DNA of 13,001 nucleotides from Chloroflexota bacterium (GTDB taxonomy: Bacteria > Chloroflexota > Anaerolineae > 4572-78): positions 1-13,001 of the forward strand of contig JAJRSQ010000482.1 of the NCBI GenBank assembly GCA_024278725.1. The letters are read 5' to 3'. The notes under the pieces were generated by a model, which saw nothing but the letters and a program-made list of their open reading frames with translations, had not been told where the DNA came from and ran no database searches. This document shows, piece by piece, positions 12,222 to 13,001 of the stretch. The position numbers and the translations under genes were made by a program. How positions within the stretch are numbered: position 1 is the first letter of the stretch; each line of letters opens with the position of its first letter.

Positions 12222-12455
12222 ATGCAATTGTGTCCGCATTGTCATACCGGCAAAATTGAATGGCGCAAAGTGGTGTACGTGCAATGGAAAGGTCCGCGCA
12301 CCGTTATTGTTGACCGCATTCCGGCAAAAGTATGCGACAATTGCGGTGAAAAAACCTACGATTTGCACGCGCTGGAAAATTTACAAAAGCTTCTGTGGGC
12401 AGTCACCGCGCCGCCCGCCCGGCACGCACCGACACCCCCGGCGGGAAAGGGATAA
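12222..12455 (+). CDS. Small zinc-ribbon protein (YgiT/MqsA N-terminal type)
   Basis: This 77-residue protein starts at the ATG with GAGGA 7 nt upstream, only 4 bp after deoC, and ends 1 bp before eutN, so it is translationally tied to the operon. It has CPHCHTG (C4, C7) and, about 35 residues later, CDNCGEKTYD, the four-cysteine zinc ribbon of the YgiT type found at the N-terminus of MqsA antitoxins. Between them is a beta-rich stretch (VVYVQWKGPRTVIVDRIPAKV). The MqsA DNA-binding helix-turn-helix is absent: the C-terminal part is a short helix and a Pro/Ala-rich tail (APPARHAPTPPAGKG). No toxin gene is adjacent. Its role is unknown; its position between an aldolase and a shell gene suggests a function in the microcompartment or its regulation, but this is inference. 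The tail could act as a short interaction segment. Confidence 0.82.
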   Translation: MQLCPHCHTGKIEWRKVVYVQWKGPRTVIVDRIPAKVCDNCGEKTYDLHALENLQKLLWAVTAPPARHAPTPPAGKG

Positions 12456-12456
12456 T

Positions 12457-12750
12457 ATGCTCATCGCAAAAGTTGTGGGGTCTGCGGTCTCCACCATCAA
12501 AGATGAAAAACTCATCGGCGTGAAATTGCTCGTCATCCGGGAAGCGGATGAACACGGCGAAGCGGAGGGGAAGCCGTTGGTCGCCATCGACACCGTCGGC
12601 GCGGGCGTGGGCGATTTGGTACTCACCGCCAGCGGGTCATCCGCGCGGCAAACCGACATCACCCAAAACCGCCCCGTTGATACCGTCATCATGGCAATTC
12701 TGGACAGCCTCGAAGTGGACGGCGAAATCACGTATCGGAAATCGGCGTGA
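12457..12750 (+). CDS. eutN: EutN/CcmL-family BMC vertex (pentamer) shell protein
   Basis: This 97-residue protein is a BMC-P subunit: five copies form the pentamer that caps the vertices of a bacterial microcompartment shell. The family pattern is clear throughout: MLIAKVVGSAVSTIKDEKLI at the N-terminus, GVKLLVIREAD, VAIDTVGAGVGDLVLTASGSSAR in the centre and VDTVIMAILDSLEVDG near the end. Length is normal. The ATG at 12457 follows AAAGGGA and lies 1 bp after the stop of the zinc-ribbon gene. It is the most direct evidence that this operon belongs to a microcompartment. No hexamer (BMC-H) or trimer (BMC-T) gene occurs in the window; 35 bp after its stop comes a MITE-like repeat. The EutN label is a family name; the compartment is not predicted to be ethanolamine type. 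Confidence 0.94.
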   Translation: MLIAKVVGSAVSTIKDEKLIGVKLLVIREADEHGEAEGKPLVAIDTVGAGVGDLVLTASGSSARQTDITQNRPVDTVIMAILDSLEVDGEITYRKSA

Positions 12751-12763
12751 GTGAAAAATCAGG

Positions 12764-12921
12764 TTCTTTGGGAATTCAGGGGGTCTGTCATTGCGAGCGA
12801 AGCGAAGTTGAAAATACCCGAAGGGTGCAATCTCCGCTGACGTTCACAGAGATTGCTTACCCCGTTGGGGCACAGGTCGGCGCAAAAAACGCGCCTCGCA
12901 ATGACATTGTATAAATTCCCC
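12764..12921. mobile_element. MITE-like repeat, copy 2, directly behind the BMC operon
   Basis: This is the inverted second copy of 5805-5961. The core 12786-12906 is 121 bp, the same length as copy 1, with perfect terminal inverted repeats TGTCATTGCGAG and CTCGCAATGACA. It begins about 35 bp after the eutN stop and may act as the 3' end of the operon transcript through its internal hairpins. The remaining 12922-13001 is AT-rich with a small imperfect dyad (GTTGC at 12967, GCAAC at 12986), no convincing promoter and no gene that I can support. Confidence 0.85.
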
Positions 12922-13001
12922 CCGGATTCTGATTGAGTAGAAAATCATAATCATATCGTATTTCGTGTTGCGTGGAGACAACGCTGCAACTTGAAACATA
13001 A

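Noticed and set aside
12222..12750. Toxin-antitoxin module based on the YgiT-like zinc ribbon
   Set aside because: The neighbour is a shell vertex protein, not an MqsR-type toxin, and the helix-turn-helix half of MqsA is missing.
1..13001. CRISPR array, tRNA or rRNA genes
   Set aside because: No regularly spaced direct repeats and no cloverleaf or rRNA-like segments were found on either strand by reading; the repeats present are single palindromes.

Overview
The window looks like a piece of a chromosome from an uncultured or poorly studied member of the Chloroflexota, most likely near class Anaerolineae. This is an inference. It rests on moderately high G+C, intergenic regions packed with many different palindromic repeats, surface proteins carrying a VFLPLVLN / VFIPL motif of the kind I associate with that phylum, and a bacterial microcompartment (BMC) gene set of the sugar-phosphate type. 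No 16S gene or other firm taxonomic marker is present.

Layout. Positions 1-230 hold no gene but three strong GC-rich hairpins. Positions 231-5219 (minus strand) are a branched-chain amino acid type ABC importer operon in the order livH-livM-livG-livF, then a clear intrinsic terminator (742-773), then mobB (molybdenum cofactor). Both permeases carry N-terminal extensions; that of LivM is about 240 residues and adds several membrane spans. No periplasmic binding protein gene is in the window. Two back-to-back sigma70-type promoters (5352-5415) fire left into livH and right into a 57-residue basic, single-span membrane protein. Positions 5628-6107 are non-coding and hold three unrelated palindromic elements; one is a MITE-like 121-bp element that recurs nearly identically and inverted at 12786-12906.

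Positions 6108-7436 (minus) encode an unusual one-piece regulator: a cytoplasmic LuxR-type helix-turn-helix, one membrane span, and a six-unit Kelch propeller predicted outside the cell. Its promoter geometry suggests a leaderless mRNA. Divergent from it is an HD-domain dNTP triphosphohydrolase (7484-8650). Facing that gene is a secreted protein of unknown function (8828-9745, minus), separated from it by hairpins.

The right part (10041-12750, plus) is one compact transcription unit: signal peptidase I (lepB), an RpiB-family isomerase, DeoC aldolase, a small CxxC...CxxC zinc-ribbon protein, and a EutN/CcmL-family BMC vertex pentamer. RpiB and DeoC both begin with short amphipathic helices and linkers that look like BMC encapsulation peptides, so this is best read as part of a sugar phosphate-utilising (SPU-type) microcompartment that would process deoxyribose/ribose phosphates and confine the acetaldehyde released by DeoC. 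RpiB lacks the usual catalytic cysteine, and DeoC has an extra four-cysteine motif ahead of the barrel. The hexameric and trimeric shell proteins and an aldehyde dehydrogenase are not in the window. The gene set stops at the second MITE copy, and nothing convincing is coded from 12751 to the end.
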